From assembly GCF_012849375.1 (NCBI RefSeq), contig NZ_CP051684.1:3906001-3970000 (forward strand): DNA of 64,000 nucleotides. Direction: 5' to 3'. Under the pieces are notes generated by a model. That model worked only from the letters and a program-made list of their open reading frames with translations, searched no databases and was not told the origin of the DNA. Of this stretch, positions 31,659 through 40,080 are shown piece by piece (position 1 is the first letter of the stretch; each line of letters begins with the position of its first letter). Made by a program: the position numbers and the translations under genes. Source of the stretch: Duganella dendranthematis (GTDB taxonomy: Bacteria > Pseudomonadota > Gammaproteobacteria > Burkholderiales > Burkholderiaceae_D).

Positions 31659-33139
31659 TGGCGATTAGCTTCAAAAACGTTCCCGCCAACATCCGCGTGC
31701 CGCTGTTCTACGCCGAGACGGACAACTCGCAGGCCAACAGCGGCCAGTCCACGCAGCGCGCGCTGATCATCGGCCAGATGACCAGCGCCGGCAATGGCGT
31801 GGCCAACGTGCCGGTGATGTCGCAGGGTGTCACCGACGCCGCACAGGTCGGCGGCGTCGGCTCGATGCTGCACCTGATGACACAGGCTTACCGCCTGAAC
31901 GACACCTTCGGGGAAGTGTGGTATCTGCCGCTGGCCGACGACGCAGCCGCCACGGCCGCTGTCGGTTCCATCGCTTTCACGGCGGCGGCGAGTGCCAACG
32001 GCACGCTGAACCTGTACGTCGGTGGCGTCAAGGTTGCCCTGCCGGTGCTGACGACGCAGACCACGGCGGCGCTGGCCACGGCGCTTGCTGCGGCGATCAA
32101 TGCGACGCCGGGCCTGCCGGTCAGCGCAACGGCGTCGACCGCCACGGTCACGCTGACTGCGCTGAACAAAGGGCCGTGCGGCAACGACATCGACCTGCGC
32201 CTGAATTACCTGGGCACGCGCGGCGGCGAGGTGACGCCGACAGGCCTCGCGGCGACCATCACGCAGATGGCCGGCGGTGCGACCCCGCCGAATCTGACCA
32301 ACGCGTTCGCCAACTTCGCCAATCAGGCGTTCGACTTCATCGTCTGCCCGTACACCGATGCGACGAGTCTGAACGCTGTGCAGGCGCTGCTGAACGACAC
32401 CACCGGCCGCTGGAGCTGGTCCACGCAGCTGTATGGACACGCCTTCGCGGCGCTGAAAGGCACGGTGGGCGCGTTGACCACGGCCGGCCTGCTGCGCAAC
32501 GATCCGCACACCTCGATCATTGGCGCGTACGACAGCCCGACGCCGACCTGGCTGTGGGCCGCGTCGCTGGCCGGCGCCGCCGCCAACAGCCTGCGCGTCG
32601 ATCCGGCGACGCCGCTGCAGACGGTGGTGATTCAGGGCGTGCTGGCGCCGCCGCTGCAGTCGCGCTTCCTGCTGACCGACCGCAACACGCTGCTGTTCGA
32701 CGGCATCTCGACTTTTACGGTGGGCGACGACGGTACGGTGGCTATCGAAAACCTGATCACCACCTACCAGAAGAACGCCGCCGGCAACGCCGACAGCAGC
32801 TATCTGGAAGTGGAGACGCTGTTCACGCTGGCGTACGTGCTGCGCCAGATGAAGAGCGTGATCACCAGCAAGTATGCGCGTTCGAAGCTGGCCGCCAACG
32901 GCACCCGCTTCGGCCCCGGCGCCAATGTGGTGACGCCGAACCTGATCCGCGCCGATCTGATCGCGCAATACCGCGCACTGGAGCAGCAGGGCGTGGTGCA
33001 GAACGGCGACGCCTTCAAGGCCAACCTGATCGTGCAGCAGAACACGCAGAACCCGAACCGCGTAGATGTGCTGTGGCCGGGCACGCTGATCAACCAGCTG
33101 CGCATCTTCGCCCTGCTGGCCCAGTTCCGCCTGCAGTAA
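31658..33139 (+). CDS. Contractile tail sheath protein (Mu gpL family)
   Basis: 493 residues. N-terminus 'AISFKNVPANIRVPLFYAETDNSQA', 'RALIIGQM', 'AFDFIVCPYTDATSL' and the C-terminal 'NTQNPNRVDVLWPGTLINQLRIFALLAQFRL' are typical of the Mu-type sheath. Its presence shows that the virion has a contractile (myovirus) tail despite a lambda-type head. Confidence 0.93.
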   Translation: MAISFKNVPANIRVPLFYAETDNSQANSGQSTQRALIIGQMTSAGNGVANVPVMSQGVTDAAQVGGVGSMLHLMTQAYRLNDTFGEVWYLPLADDAAATAAVGSIAFTAAASANGTLNLYVGGVKVALPVLTTQTTAALATALAAAINATPGLPVSATASTATVTLTALNKGPCGNDIDLRLNYLGTRGGEVTPTGLAATITQMAGGATPPNLTNAFANFANQAFDFIVCPYTDATSLNAVQALLNDTTGRWSWSTQLYGHAFAALKGTVGALTTAGLLRNDPHTSIIGAYDSPTPTWLWAASLAGAAANSLRVDPATPLQTVVIQGVLAPPLQSRFLLTDRNTLLFDGISTFTVGDDGTVAIENLITTYQKNAAGNADSSYLEVETLFTLAYVLRQMKSVITSKYARSKLAANGTRFGPGANVVTPNLIRADLIAQYRALEQQGVVQNGDAFKANLIVQQNTQNPNRVDVLWPGTLINQLRIFALLAQFRLQ

Positions 33140-33163
33140 TCGTCCGCGCAAGCAGACAACCAC

Positions 33164-33186
33164 GCCGCCTTCGGGCGGCTTTTTTA
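33164..33186 (+). terminator. Terminator between sheath and tube genes
   Basis: GCCGCC/GGCGGC with TTCG loop and six T residues. Confidence 0.8.
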
Positions 33187-33198
33187 TAGGGAAGTGAG

Positions 33199-33567
33199 AT
33201 GGCAGATACCACCAATCGGCTGGCCGGCACGGCATTCATCGCCGTGGACGGCCAGACCTACATGCTGGCCGGCGACCTGGCGTATAGCCCGTCGGGCGTC
33301 ACGCGCGAGACGCTGACCGGTCAGGACCGTGTGCACGGCTACTCCGAGAAGCCGAAGCAGGGTTCGATCAGCGCAACGCTGCGCGATGCCGGCGGCCTGT
33401 CGGTAAAAGCCTTCAACGCGATGACCAATGTCACGGTCACGTTGGAGCTTGCCAACGGCAAGACGATTTTGGGCCGCAACATGTGGACCGTGGAAGCTCA
33501 GGAGGTGAAAACCGCCGAGGGCACGTTTGAAGTGAAGTGGGAAGGTTTTAGCGTCGAGGAGGTTTAA
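33199..33567 (+). CDS. Tail tube protein (Mu gpM family)
   Basis: 122 residues. 'RLAGTAFIAVDGQTYMLAGDLAYSPSGVTRETLTGQDRVHGYSEKP' and 'MWTVEAQEVKTAEGTFEVKWEG' match the Mu-like tube family. Hexamers stack inside the sheath. Located directly after the sheath as in Mu. Confidence 0.88.
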   Translation: MADTTNRLAGTAFIAVDGQTYMLAGDLAYSPSGVTRETLTGQDRVHGYSEKPKQGSISATLRDAGGLSVKAFNAMTNVTVTLELANGKTILGRNMWTVEAQEVKTAEGTFEVKWEGFSVEEV

Positions 33568-33569
33568 AG

Positions 33570-33917
33570 ATGGACATCAACAACAACGAGCAGGGCGACG
33601 ACAGCGCCGTAGCAGTCAACCCGGATGAAATCACGATCACCCTGCGTAAGCCGGTGACCGTGGGCAAAACGGCCAAAAGCGACGGCGTCACTTACGACTC
33701 GCTGGACCTGCGCGAGCCGAACGCTGGTGAACTGGAGAAGGCGTCCAAGTCGGCGACCGACATCGGCGTGGTGCTGAACCTGATTTCGCTGGTGGCCAAG
33801 GTGCCGCGCGCGGTAGCCGAGGGCTTGTGTCAGCGCGATCTGAAAGAAGCGTCCGATTTTTTGGCACGGTTCAACGAGGACGCCCCGGCAACTGGCGAGA
33901 ATGCGTCGCTGAGCTGA
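33570..33917 (+). CDS. Tail assembly chaperone, short product (Mu gp41-like)
   Basis: 115 residues. 'DEITITLRKPVTVGKTAKSDGVTYDSLDLREPNAGELEKASK' and 'LISLVAKVPRAVAEGLCQRDLKEASDFLARF' match the Mu gp41/phage TAC family. It lies between the tube and tape measure, where contractile and siphophage genomes encode two overlapping chaperones by ribosomal frameshifting. The short product ends at 33917. Confidence 0.85.
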   Translation: MDINNNEQGDDSAVAVNPDEITITLRKPVTVGKTAKSDGVTYDSLDLREPNAGELEKASKSATDIGVVLNLISLVAKVPRAVAEGLCQRDLKEASDFLARFNEDAPATGENASLS

Positions 33918-34030
33918 CCAAGTATTACGGGTGGGGGCCGCGCGATGCGTGGTCCCTGACCTGGTCGGAGCTGAAGTGGTGGAACGAGCAGGCTCTACGG
34001 ATGATCGAGGCGTCTAAAGATGGCAAATAA
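33570..34030 (+). CDS. Tail assembly chaperone, -1 frameshift fusion product
   Basis: The slippery heptamer T TTT TTG (33857-33863) is in the correct phase. A -1 shift there joins the first 98 codons to a downstream frame that is open to 34030 and overlaps the tape measure start. The added 55 residues (GTVQRGRPGNWRECVAEL ... EQALRMIEASKDGK) contain a 'YYGWGPRDAWSLTWSELKWW' motif like the second chaperone domain of other phages. The predicted fusion is 153 residues. Frameshifting is inferred from the site and the conserved gene layout. Confidence 0.75.
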
Positions 34031-36350
34031 TTTTCAAATCACGATCACGGCCATTGACCGCGCAACTGCGGTCGTACGCCGGATCAACGCCGGCATGGCG
34101 CGCATCACGCAGCCGATCACGAACATCCGGCGCGCGGCCGGTGCGCTGTCTAAGGAACTGGGGTTCGACAAAGTCGGCGCGGCCGTCGGCGGCGCCGTCA
34201 AGAGCGTGCGCCAGCTGGGCGGGCAGCTGATGTCGCTGCTCGGTCCGCTGGGAATCATCGCTGGCGGCGGCACGCTGGCCGGCATCGCGGCATTGGCGAC
34301 TGAGTGGGGCCGCATGGGTTCCGAAATCTCCCGCAGCGCCTCGATGCTGGATATGAGCGCCGGGAAGCTGCAGGCGCTGCGTGGTGCTGGCGCGCTGGCA
34401 GGGGTGGGTGCGCATGAGCTTGAGAGCGGCCTGAAAAGCTTGGGTGACACGATGGAGGACGCGCTCTATGGGCGCAATCAGCAGGCGCTGGTGGTGTTGA
34501 ACCGCCTGGGCGTTGGCATCCACAAAACGAAAGACGGATCGATCGATGCGGCGCGCGGGTTCCGCGATCTGGCCGGCGCGATTGCCGCTACAAAGAATGT
34601 GCAGGTGCAGGGCCTCATCGCCCGCACCTTTGGCCTCGAAGCTGCCTTGCCGCTGCTGCGCAAGGGGCCGCAGGCCATCGAGGAATATGAGCGCAAGGTG
34701 GCCTCGCTCGGCGGTGTGATGGGGGGCGAGGCTCTGGCCGCCGCCGTCAAGTTCAAGGAGTCGTTGAGCTTCCTCGATATCGCAGTGCAGGGCGTGCGCA
34801 ATACGATTGGCGAGAAGCTGCAGCCGGTGATCGGTCCGCTGATTGAGCAGCTGACCGCATGGGTCGCCGCCAACCGCGAACTGATCTCGACAAAGGTCGC
34901 GGAGTTTGTGCAGGGCGTGGCGGACTGGATTTCGCGTCTGGACTTCAAAGCCATTGGTGAGCAGGTCCGCCAGTTCTGCTCGGATATCGAAACGCTGGTC
35001 GACAAGTTCGGAGGCTGGCAGAACGCTGCCGGTGCCGTCGTGCTGGCGATGAATGCCGGCCTATTGGCTGGCGTGATCGACCTGGGCCTTTCCATCGGCA
35101 AGCTGGCCGTCGTCTCCGTCCCGGTGTTGATTCGCGGCTTTGGCTTACTGGCGGCGGCGACCGACGCGTCGCTGGTGCCCGCCATCGTGCGAGGCCTGAC
35201 CAATGCGGCGCTATACACGGCAACGCTGGCCGAAATGGCTGCGGGTATTCCCGTGGTCGGATCGTTGCTTGGAGGGCTTTCTATGGGCTTTGCGAGCGTC
35301 GGCGCGGCCATCGCTGCCACGCCGGTAGGCTGGCTTATTGCCGGGGCCGTCGCGGTGGCGGCATCGGTCTACGCGATCTACAAGAACTGGGACAACATTA
35401 CGGCGTACTTCAGCGAGAAGTTTGCGGGCATCAAAGCGGCCTTCCAGAAGAACTGGCTGAACGGCATCGTCAAGGCGCTGTGGGAATTCAACCCGGTCAA
35501 GATACTGGCCGATGCCATGAATGGCCTGTCCAAGTGGTTGTTTGACTTCGATCTGTACGACGCTGGCAAGAGCCTGATTAATCGGCTGATCGGCGGCGTG
35601 AAGTCGGTTGCTACGATGCTACCCAAGTCGGTGCTGAAGTTCCTCGGCATCGAGGGATGGGCGAATGCGCCGGTTCAGGTGTCGGCGGCGGTGGCGCCGG
35701 CTACTGTCGCCAAGACCTCGGCGCCGGTCCCGCCGTCTGGTGTTATCAAGACGCCAGCACCGGGTGCGCCGACTGTGCAGACGTCTGCACAGCAAGCTGC
35801 CGCGCCGCTGGGTGTGCGGAACAACAACCCTGGCAACTTGCGTCAGTGGGGCGATATGCCGCGTGACGCGAAGGGTTACGCCATGTTCCCCACGCCGCAG
35901 GCAGGGCTGGATGCCGCCATCAAGAACCTGCGCGCCCAGCAGCAGGTGCATGGCCTCAGCACCATCGAGGGCATCATCAGCAAGTGGGCACCGCCATCGG
36001 AGAACAACACCGGGGCTTACATCTCGGATGTGGTTAAGCGCACCGGGTTCGGCGCTAAACAGCGCCTGAACCTTGATGACCCCGCCACGGTGGCGCCGCT
36101 CATTTCCAGCATCATCAAGCATGAGGGCAATGGCGCGGCCTACAGCGAAGAAATGATTAACAAGGCCGTCGCCGCCCAGCTGGGCTCGGCGCGCGACAAC
36201 GCGCCGCAATCGGGCGGGCCACAGCAGGTAGAAATGTCGCTGACGCTGCATGGACTGCCTGCCGGCGTCACAGCCAGTGCGCAGACGAAGGGAGGGCAGA
36301 CGACGCCCGTCCGCGTTGCGTACTCCATGCCTACGGGAATCACACCATGA
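34020..36350 (+). CDS. Tail tape measure protein with a lysozyme-like C-terminal domain
   Basis: 776 residues. It sets tail length and is threaded through the tube. The N-terminal part is helical ('TAIDRATAVVRRINAGMARI'). The centre holds several hydrophobic segments (about residues 350-470) that may insert into the host membrane. The C-terminal part from about residue 600 contains GVRNNNPGNLRQWGDMPRD ... ISKWAPPSENNTGAYI, a motif of virion-associated peptidoglycan hydrolases or structural muramidases. It follows the chaperones and overlaps them by 11 bp. Palindrome copy 5 lies in the linker between the parts. Confidence 0.88.
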   Translation: MANNFQITITAIDRATAVVRRINAGMARITQPITNIRRAAGALSKELGFDKVGAAVGGAVKSVRQLGGQLMSLLGPLGIIAGGGTLAGIAALATEWGRMGSEISRSASMLDMSAGKLQALRGAGALAGVGAHELESGLKSLGDTMEDALYGRNQQALVVLNRLGVGIHKTKDGSIDAARGFRDLAGAIAATKNVQVQGLIARTFGLEAALPLLRKGPQAIEEYERKVASLGGVMGGEALAAAVKFKESLSFLDIAVQGVRNTIGEKLQPVIGPLIEQLTAWVAANRELISTKVAEFVQGVADWISRLDFKAIGEQVRQFCSDIETLVDKFGGWQNAAGAVVLAMNAGLLAGVIDLGLSIGKLAVVSVPVLIRGFGLLAAATDASLVPAIVRGLTNAALYTATLAEMAAGIPVVGSLLGGLSMGFASVGAAIAATPVGWLIAGAVAVAASVYAIYKNWDNITAYFSEKFAGIKAAFQKNWLNGIVKALWEFNPVKILADAMNGLSKWLFDFDLYDAGKSLINRLIGGVKSVATMLPKSVLKFLGIEGWANAPVQVSAAVAPATVAKTSAPVPPSGVIKTPAPGAPTVQTSAQQAAAPLGVRNNNPGNLRQWGDMPRDAKGYAMFPTPQAGLDAAIKNLRAQQQVHGLSTIEGIISKWAPPSENNTGAYISDVVKRTGFGAKQRLNLDDPATVAPLISSIIKHEGNGAAYSEEMINKAVAAQLGSARDNAPQSGGPQQVEMSLTLHGLPAGVTASAQTKGGQTTPVRVAYSMPTGITP
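35775..35790. repeat. Scattered palindrome copy 5 (tape measure linker)
   Basis: GTGCAGACGTCTGCAC, extended to a perfect 20-bp palindrome (35773-35792). Read VQTSA in the Pro/Ala-rich linker before the NNNPGNLR domain. Confidence 0.95.
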
Positions 36351-37888
36351 GTATTGACCAACTGACCGGCGGCGCCCAGTCGCTGGCAAATGCGGTATCG
36401 AGTGGCCAGAACATCACCAACCGATTGGCCTCCGATGTGGGCGCGGGCGGCGGCGGTGATTCCGGTTCGTGGATGTCCAAGCTGCGGCCGGCATCCTTCC
36501 GTGGCGTCCCGTTCAAGGTGCTGGAGGGCCAACTGAAGTTCGGGCGCCGTAGCGTCATCCATGAGTATCCGTTCCGCGATACGGTGTGGGTGGAGGACCT
36601 TGGCCGCGCCGCGCGGCGCATCGCGTTCACCGGATACATCTTCGGTGACGACGTGATCGCTCAGCGCGACCAGCTGATGAAAGTGTGCGAGGAGGTCGGC
36701 GCGGTCGAGGGCGGGGAGCTTGTGCATCCAACCCTCGGCCGGATCACCGTCAGCCTTGCGGACGGCGTCGGCTGCGCTGAGCGTTGGGATCGCGGGCGTG
36801 TGTTCGAGCTTGCGTTTTCGTTCGTAGAGCAGGGCAAGCGGATTTTCCCCAACTCCACAGTGGATACGCAATCTGCGGTTTCCACCGCCGCAGAGAAAGC
36901 CAAGGCGGCGGCCAAGGCCAACCTGATCAGCACCGCTGCCGGCGCACTCAAGTCGGGCCTGTCCGTGGTGGGGCAGGCGACGTCGGCGGTGTCCAGCTGG
37001 GCACGCTCCGCGCAGCGCCTGGTCAACGATGCGACGAACCTGTACCACTTCGTGCAGACCATGCCGGGCGAGTTCGGCCGGATGTTCGGCAGTAACGCGA
37101 CGCGCTCGTCAGGCGCCGCCACGACGGTCGATAGTCTGGTGGCGCAGGGCGCTGCAAATCGCGCCAAGGTCGCGGTGGCGGCCAGCAAGCTGTCCAGCAC
37201 CGCCGGGGCGCTCGCCGCTGTCTCTGGCGTTGCGGCGCCGTCGAGCGTCACATCGGCCAATGCCAGCAGCGCGGTGCCTCCAGCCGTGTCCACGGCGCTA
37301 TCAGCCTACGTCGACGCGGTGCATGCGCTTGTTGCGGCGGTGGCGGCAGCGGCGCCGTCGCCACCGGATGCACTGCGATTGCTTGCCGGGCTGACTGCAG
37401 CCGCGCCGGCCGTGCCGGCTAGCCTTGGGAAGCCCGTCTACCCTGTCAGCCCGGTGGCGCCGCCGACCAGCGCGCAGGCGGCCGCATTGATGGCTGGCGC
37501 AACGGCGGACCTTTTCCGCCGTGCCGGCGTGATCGAACTGGCGAAGGCCAGTGCGAGCTACAAGCCGTCGTCCAGCGATGATGCTGTCGCGGTACGTCAG
37601 CAGGTAACGCAGCTGCTGGACGATGAAATGCAAGTGGCGGCCGATCAGGGACAGGACGACAGCTATCAGGCGCTGCACGTCGTCCGTACGGCGGTCGTGC
37701 AGGATCTCGCCGCGCGCGCGGCCGACCTGGCCAGCATGGTGCAGGTCGCTACGCCGCATTCGGTGCCGGCGCTGTTTCTGGCGCAGCGGCTCTACCGGGA
37801 TGCGGCGCGGGCCGACCAGTTGATCGCGGAAGCCAATCCTATCCACCCGGCGTTCATGCCGCCGACGTTCAAGGCGCTGGCGCGATAA
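36347..37888 (+). CDS. DNA circularisation N-terminal domain protein (Mu gpN-like)
   Basis: 513 residues. 'SKLRPASFRGVPFKVLEGQLKFGRRSVIHEYPFRDTVWVEDLGRAARRIAFTGYIFGDD' and 'FVEQGKRIFPNS' are the DNA_circ_N signature. In Mu this is the tail/baseplate protein N. The remainder is Ala/Ser-rich and helical. ATGA overlap with the tape measure gene. Confidence 0.88.
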   Translation: MSIDQLTGGAQSLANAVSSGQNITNRLASDVGAGGGGDSGSWMSKLRPASFRGVPFKVLEGQLKFGRRSVIHEYPFRDTVWVEDLGRAARRIAFTGYIFGDDVIAQRDQLMKVCEEVGAVEGGELVHPTLGRITVSLADGVGCAERWDRGRVFELAFSFVEQGKRIFPNSTVDTQSAVSTAAEKAKAAAKANLISTAAGALKSGLSVVGQATSAVSSWARSAQRLVNDATNLYHFVQTMPGEFGRMFGSNATRSSGAATTVDSLVAQGAANRAKVAVAASKLSSTAGALAAVSGVAAPSSVTSANASSAVPPAVSTALSAYVDAVHALVAAVAAAAPSPPDALRLLAGLTAAAPAVPASLGKPVYPVSPVAPPTSAQAAALMAGATADLFRRAGVIELAKASASYKPSSSDDAVAVRQQVTQLLDDEMQVAADQGQDDSYQALHVVRTAVVQDLAARAADLASMVQVATPHSVPALFLAQRLYRDAARADQLIAEANPIHPAFMPPTFKALAR

Positions 37889-37923
37889 ATCGGGCCTCTC
37901 TACGGCCGTCCAAAGGAAAAACG

Positions 37924-38985
37924 ATGCAAGACGATCTGACTCTCGTTGTCGGAGGTATGCGCCTGTCTGGCTGGGATTCGATCCGGGTCACCGCTGGCAT
38001 CGAGCGCTGCCCGAACGAATTCGACATCACGATGACGGAGCGCTTTGCCGGCGAGCTGGCGGGCGCCTCCACGGTCGTGAACGCCGGCGACGCCTGCGAT
38101 GTACTGCTTGGCGACGATGTGGTAATCCGTGGCTATCTCGACCGGTTTATCCCGACGATCAATGCCGGCCAGCACGCGATACAGGCGGCTGGGCGCGGAC
38201 GCTGTCAGGACCTTGTCGACTGCGCGGCGGAATGGCCCGGCGGCCAGATCACCGCGTCGAGCGCGCTGGGCGTGGCGCAGAAGCTGTGCGAGCCATACGC
38301 GTTGTCGGCCACGTGCCTGGGAGATGCTGGCGGCCCAATACCCCTGATGGTGCTGAACAATGGCGAAACAGCCTTCGAAATCATCGAGCGCGTGTGCCGG
38401 TATAGCGCGCTGCTGGCTTACGAAGGGCCGGACGGTAATCTGGTGCTCAGTCAGGTGGGCACGGCAAAGGCGGCAAGCGGCTTTCAGCAAGGCGTGAACG
38501 TAACCAGCGCCTCGTGCGCGTTTTCGGCCGATCAGCAGTTTTCCGAATACCTCGTCGTGCGCATGTCGATGGACGTGCTGCAGGACGCGGGCGACGCCGG
38601 CAACACGGTCGAGACCGTGACCAATCCGAACATCAAGCGGCATCGGCGCCGGGTGATCGTGTCCGAGGGCGGAGACATGGGATCGGACGTGGCGAAGCAG
38701 CGTGCGCTGTGGGAGTGCAGCAGGCGCTGGGGCCGCGCGGCGCAACTGCGCCTGACCACTGATAGCTGGCGTGATTCGTCCGGCAAGCTGTACACGCCGA
38801 ACACGCTGGTGGACATCGATATCCCATTCCTCAAGATCGTCAAACGCAGCTGGCTGATCAGCGAGGTGACTTACCGGCGCGACGCCGAGGGCACGGCGGC
38901 CGACCTGGTGATCATGCCGCCTGAAGCGTTCGCGCCTGAGCCGATTCTCCTGCAGCAGGGGCCGGCGGAACTGGGGCAGCAATAG
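37924..38985 (+). CDS. Baseplate hub protein (Mu gpP-like)
   Basis: 353 residues. 'LTLVVGGMRLSGWDSIRVTAGIERCPNEFDITMTER' opens a gpD/gp27-like fold. 'VVIRGYLDRFIPTINAGQHAIQAAGRGRCQDLVDCAA' and 'PNTLVDIDIPFLKIVKRSWLISEVTYRRDAEGT' match the Mu gp44 family. It forms the hub to which the spike attaches. Confidence 0.87.
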   Translation: MQDDLTLVVGGMRLSGWDSIRVTAGIERCPNEFDITMTERFAGELAGASTVVNAGDACDVLLGDDVVIRGYLDRFIPTINAGQHAIQAAGRGRCQDLVDCAAEWPGGQITASSALGVAQKLCEPYALSATCLGDAGGPIPLMVLNNGETAFEIIERVCRYSALLAYEGPDGNLVLSQVGTAKAASGFQQGVNVTSASCAFSADQQFSEYLVVRMSMDVLQDAGDAGNTVETVTNPNIKRHRRRVIVSEGGDMGSDVAKQRALWECSRRWGRAAQLRLTTDSWRDSSGKLYTPNTLVDIDIPFLKIVKRSWLISEVTYRRDAEGTAADLVIMPPEAFAPEPILLQQGPAELGQQ

Positions 38986-38994
38986 GAGAACCCA

Positions 38995-39648
38995 ATGAGT
39001 GAGATTTATGCCGCCATCGAGAGGGTGTACCGCCGCGTGCTGCTGGTGGTGGGGCGCGGCAGGATCAAGACCGGGGCAGACGATGGGCCGGCGCAAAAGC
39101 AGCAGGTGCGGCTGAGCCAGTTCGAGACGTTTGACGACATCCCGAGGTTGTCCGAATACGGCTTTAACTCCATGCCGCCCGAGGACTCCGACGCGGTCCT
39201 GATCTTCGCCGGGGGCAATCGCCGCGACGGCGTCATCATCGCCACGGGAAACCAGACCTACCGCATGCGCAACCTCAAGCCCGGTGAGGTGTCGATTTCC
39301 GACAACCTTGGCCAGTCGGTCTACCTGACTCAGGGCGGCATCGTCATCGACGGTGCCGGGCTGCCGGTCCTTGTGCACAACACGCCGTCCGTCACGCTCG
39401 ACACACCGACCGTGCACGCGACCGGTGACGTGGTGATCGACGGTGCGCTGCTGGTCAGGAAAGACGCCACGGTCGAGCAGAACGTGCTGGTGGAGCAGAG
39501 CGTCACAGCGAAGGGCGACATCTCCGACCACGGCAACAAGTCGATGAAGGCGATGCGCGACGTGTTCAACGGCCACGATCACGCGGTGGCCAGCGTCAAG
39601 GCGGGATCGGACAGCGTCAAGACCAACAAACCAAACCAAACCGAATGA
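38995..39648 (+). CDS. Baseplate assembly/spike protein (Mu gp45-like)
   Basis: 217 residues. The N-terminal OB-fold region ('YRRVLLVVGRGRIKTGADDG', 'ETFDDIPRLSEYGFNSMPPEDSDAVLIFAGGN') matches phage baseplate protein V / Mu gp45. The C-terminal beta repeats ('VTLDTPTVHATGDVVIDGALLVRK') form the cell-piercing spike. The C-terminal 'FNGHDHAVASV' histidine motif may bind metal at the tip. Confidence 0.88.
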   Translation: MSEIYAAIERVYRRVLLVVGRGRIKTGADDGPAQKQQVRLSQFETFDDIPRLSEYGFNSMPPEDSDAVLIFAGGNRRDGVIIATGNQTYRMRNLKPGEVSISDNLGQSVYLTQGGIVIDGAGLPVLVHNTPSVTLDTPTVHATGDVVIDGALLVRKDATVEQNVLVEQSVTAKGDISDHGNKSMKAMRDVFNGHDHAVASVKAGSDSVKTNKPNQTE

Positions 39649-40079
39649 GCGATACAACGATTATCTGGGACCCGAAACAGGGCATGGGTGACTGGGCGCT
39701 CGACGGCGCGCAGCTGGCGTCGGGTAACGACCTGCTGACGGCGGTCTACATCAGCCTGTTTACCGACCGCGTGGCCGGCGCCGACGACGTCATCCCTGAC
39801 GGCTCGCAAGATCCGCGCGGCTGGTGGGGCGATGGCGACGTCGTCATCGGCTCGCGTCTCTGGCTGCTGCGCCGCGCGAAGCAGACCGTCGAGACGCTGA
39901 ACCTTGCGAAGGACTACATCACCGAGGCGTTGCAGTGGCTGATCGATGACGAGGTCGTCGGTAGCTTCGACATCACGGTCGAATGGACGGCGGCCGGCAT
40001 GCTGGGCGCCAATGTGGTGGCGCACAAGCCAGCCGGCGGCCCGACTTCAATGCAATTTTTCTGGAACTGGAACAACTGA
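39645..40079 (+). CDS. Baseplate wedge protein (Mu gp46 family)
   Basis: 144 residues. 'TTIIWDPKQGMGDWALDGAQLASGNDLLTAVYISLFTDRVAGADDVIPD' and 'DPRGWWGD' are the GP46 family signature (functional counterpart of T4 gp25). Overlaps the gp45-like gene by 4 bp. Confidence 0.9.
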   Translation: MSDTTIIWDPKQGMGDWALDGAQLASGNDLLTAVYISLFTDRVAGADDVIPDGSQDPRGWWGDGDVVIGSRLWLLRRAKQTVETLNLAKDYITEALQWLIDDEVVGSFDITVEWTAAGMLGANVVAHKPAGGPTSMQFFWNWNN

Positions 40080-40080
40080 C

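Noticed and set aside
31550..33235. 561-codon minus-strand ORF opposite the tail sheath gene
   Set aside because: Shadow of the sheath gene; Arg/Gln/Gly-rich, with no family resemblance.
37900..39657. 585-codon minus-strand ORF opposite the baseplate genes
   Set aside because: Shadow of the gp44/gp45-like genes, which are both clearly recognised.
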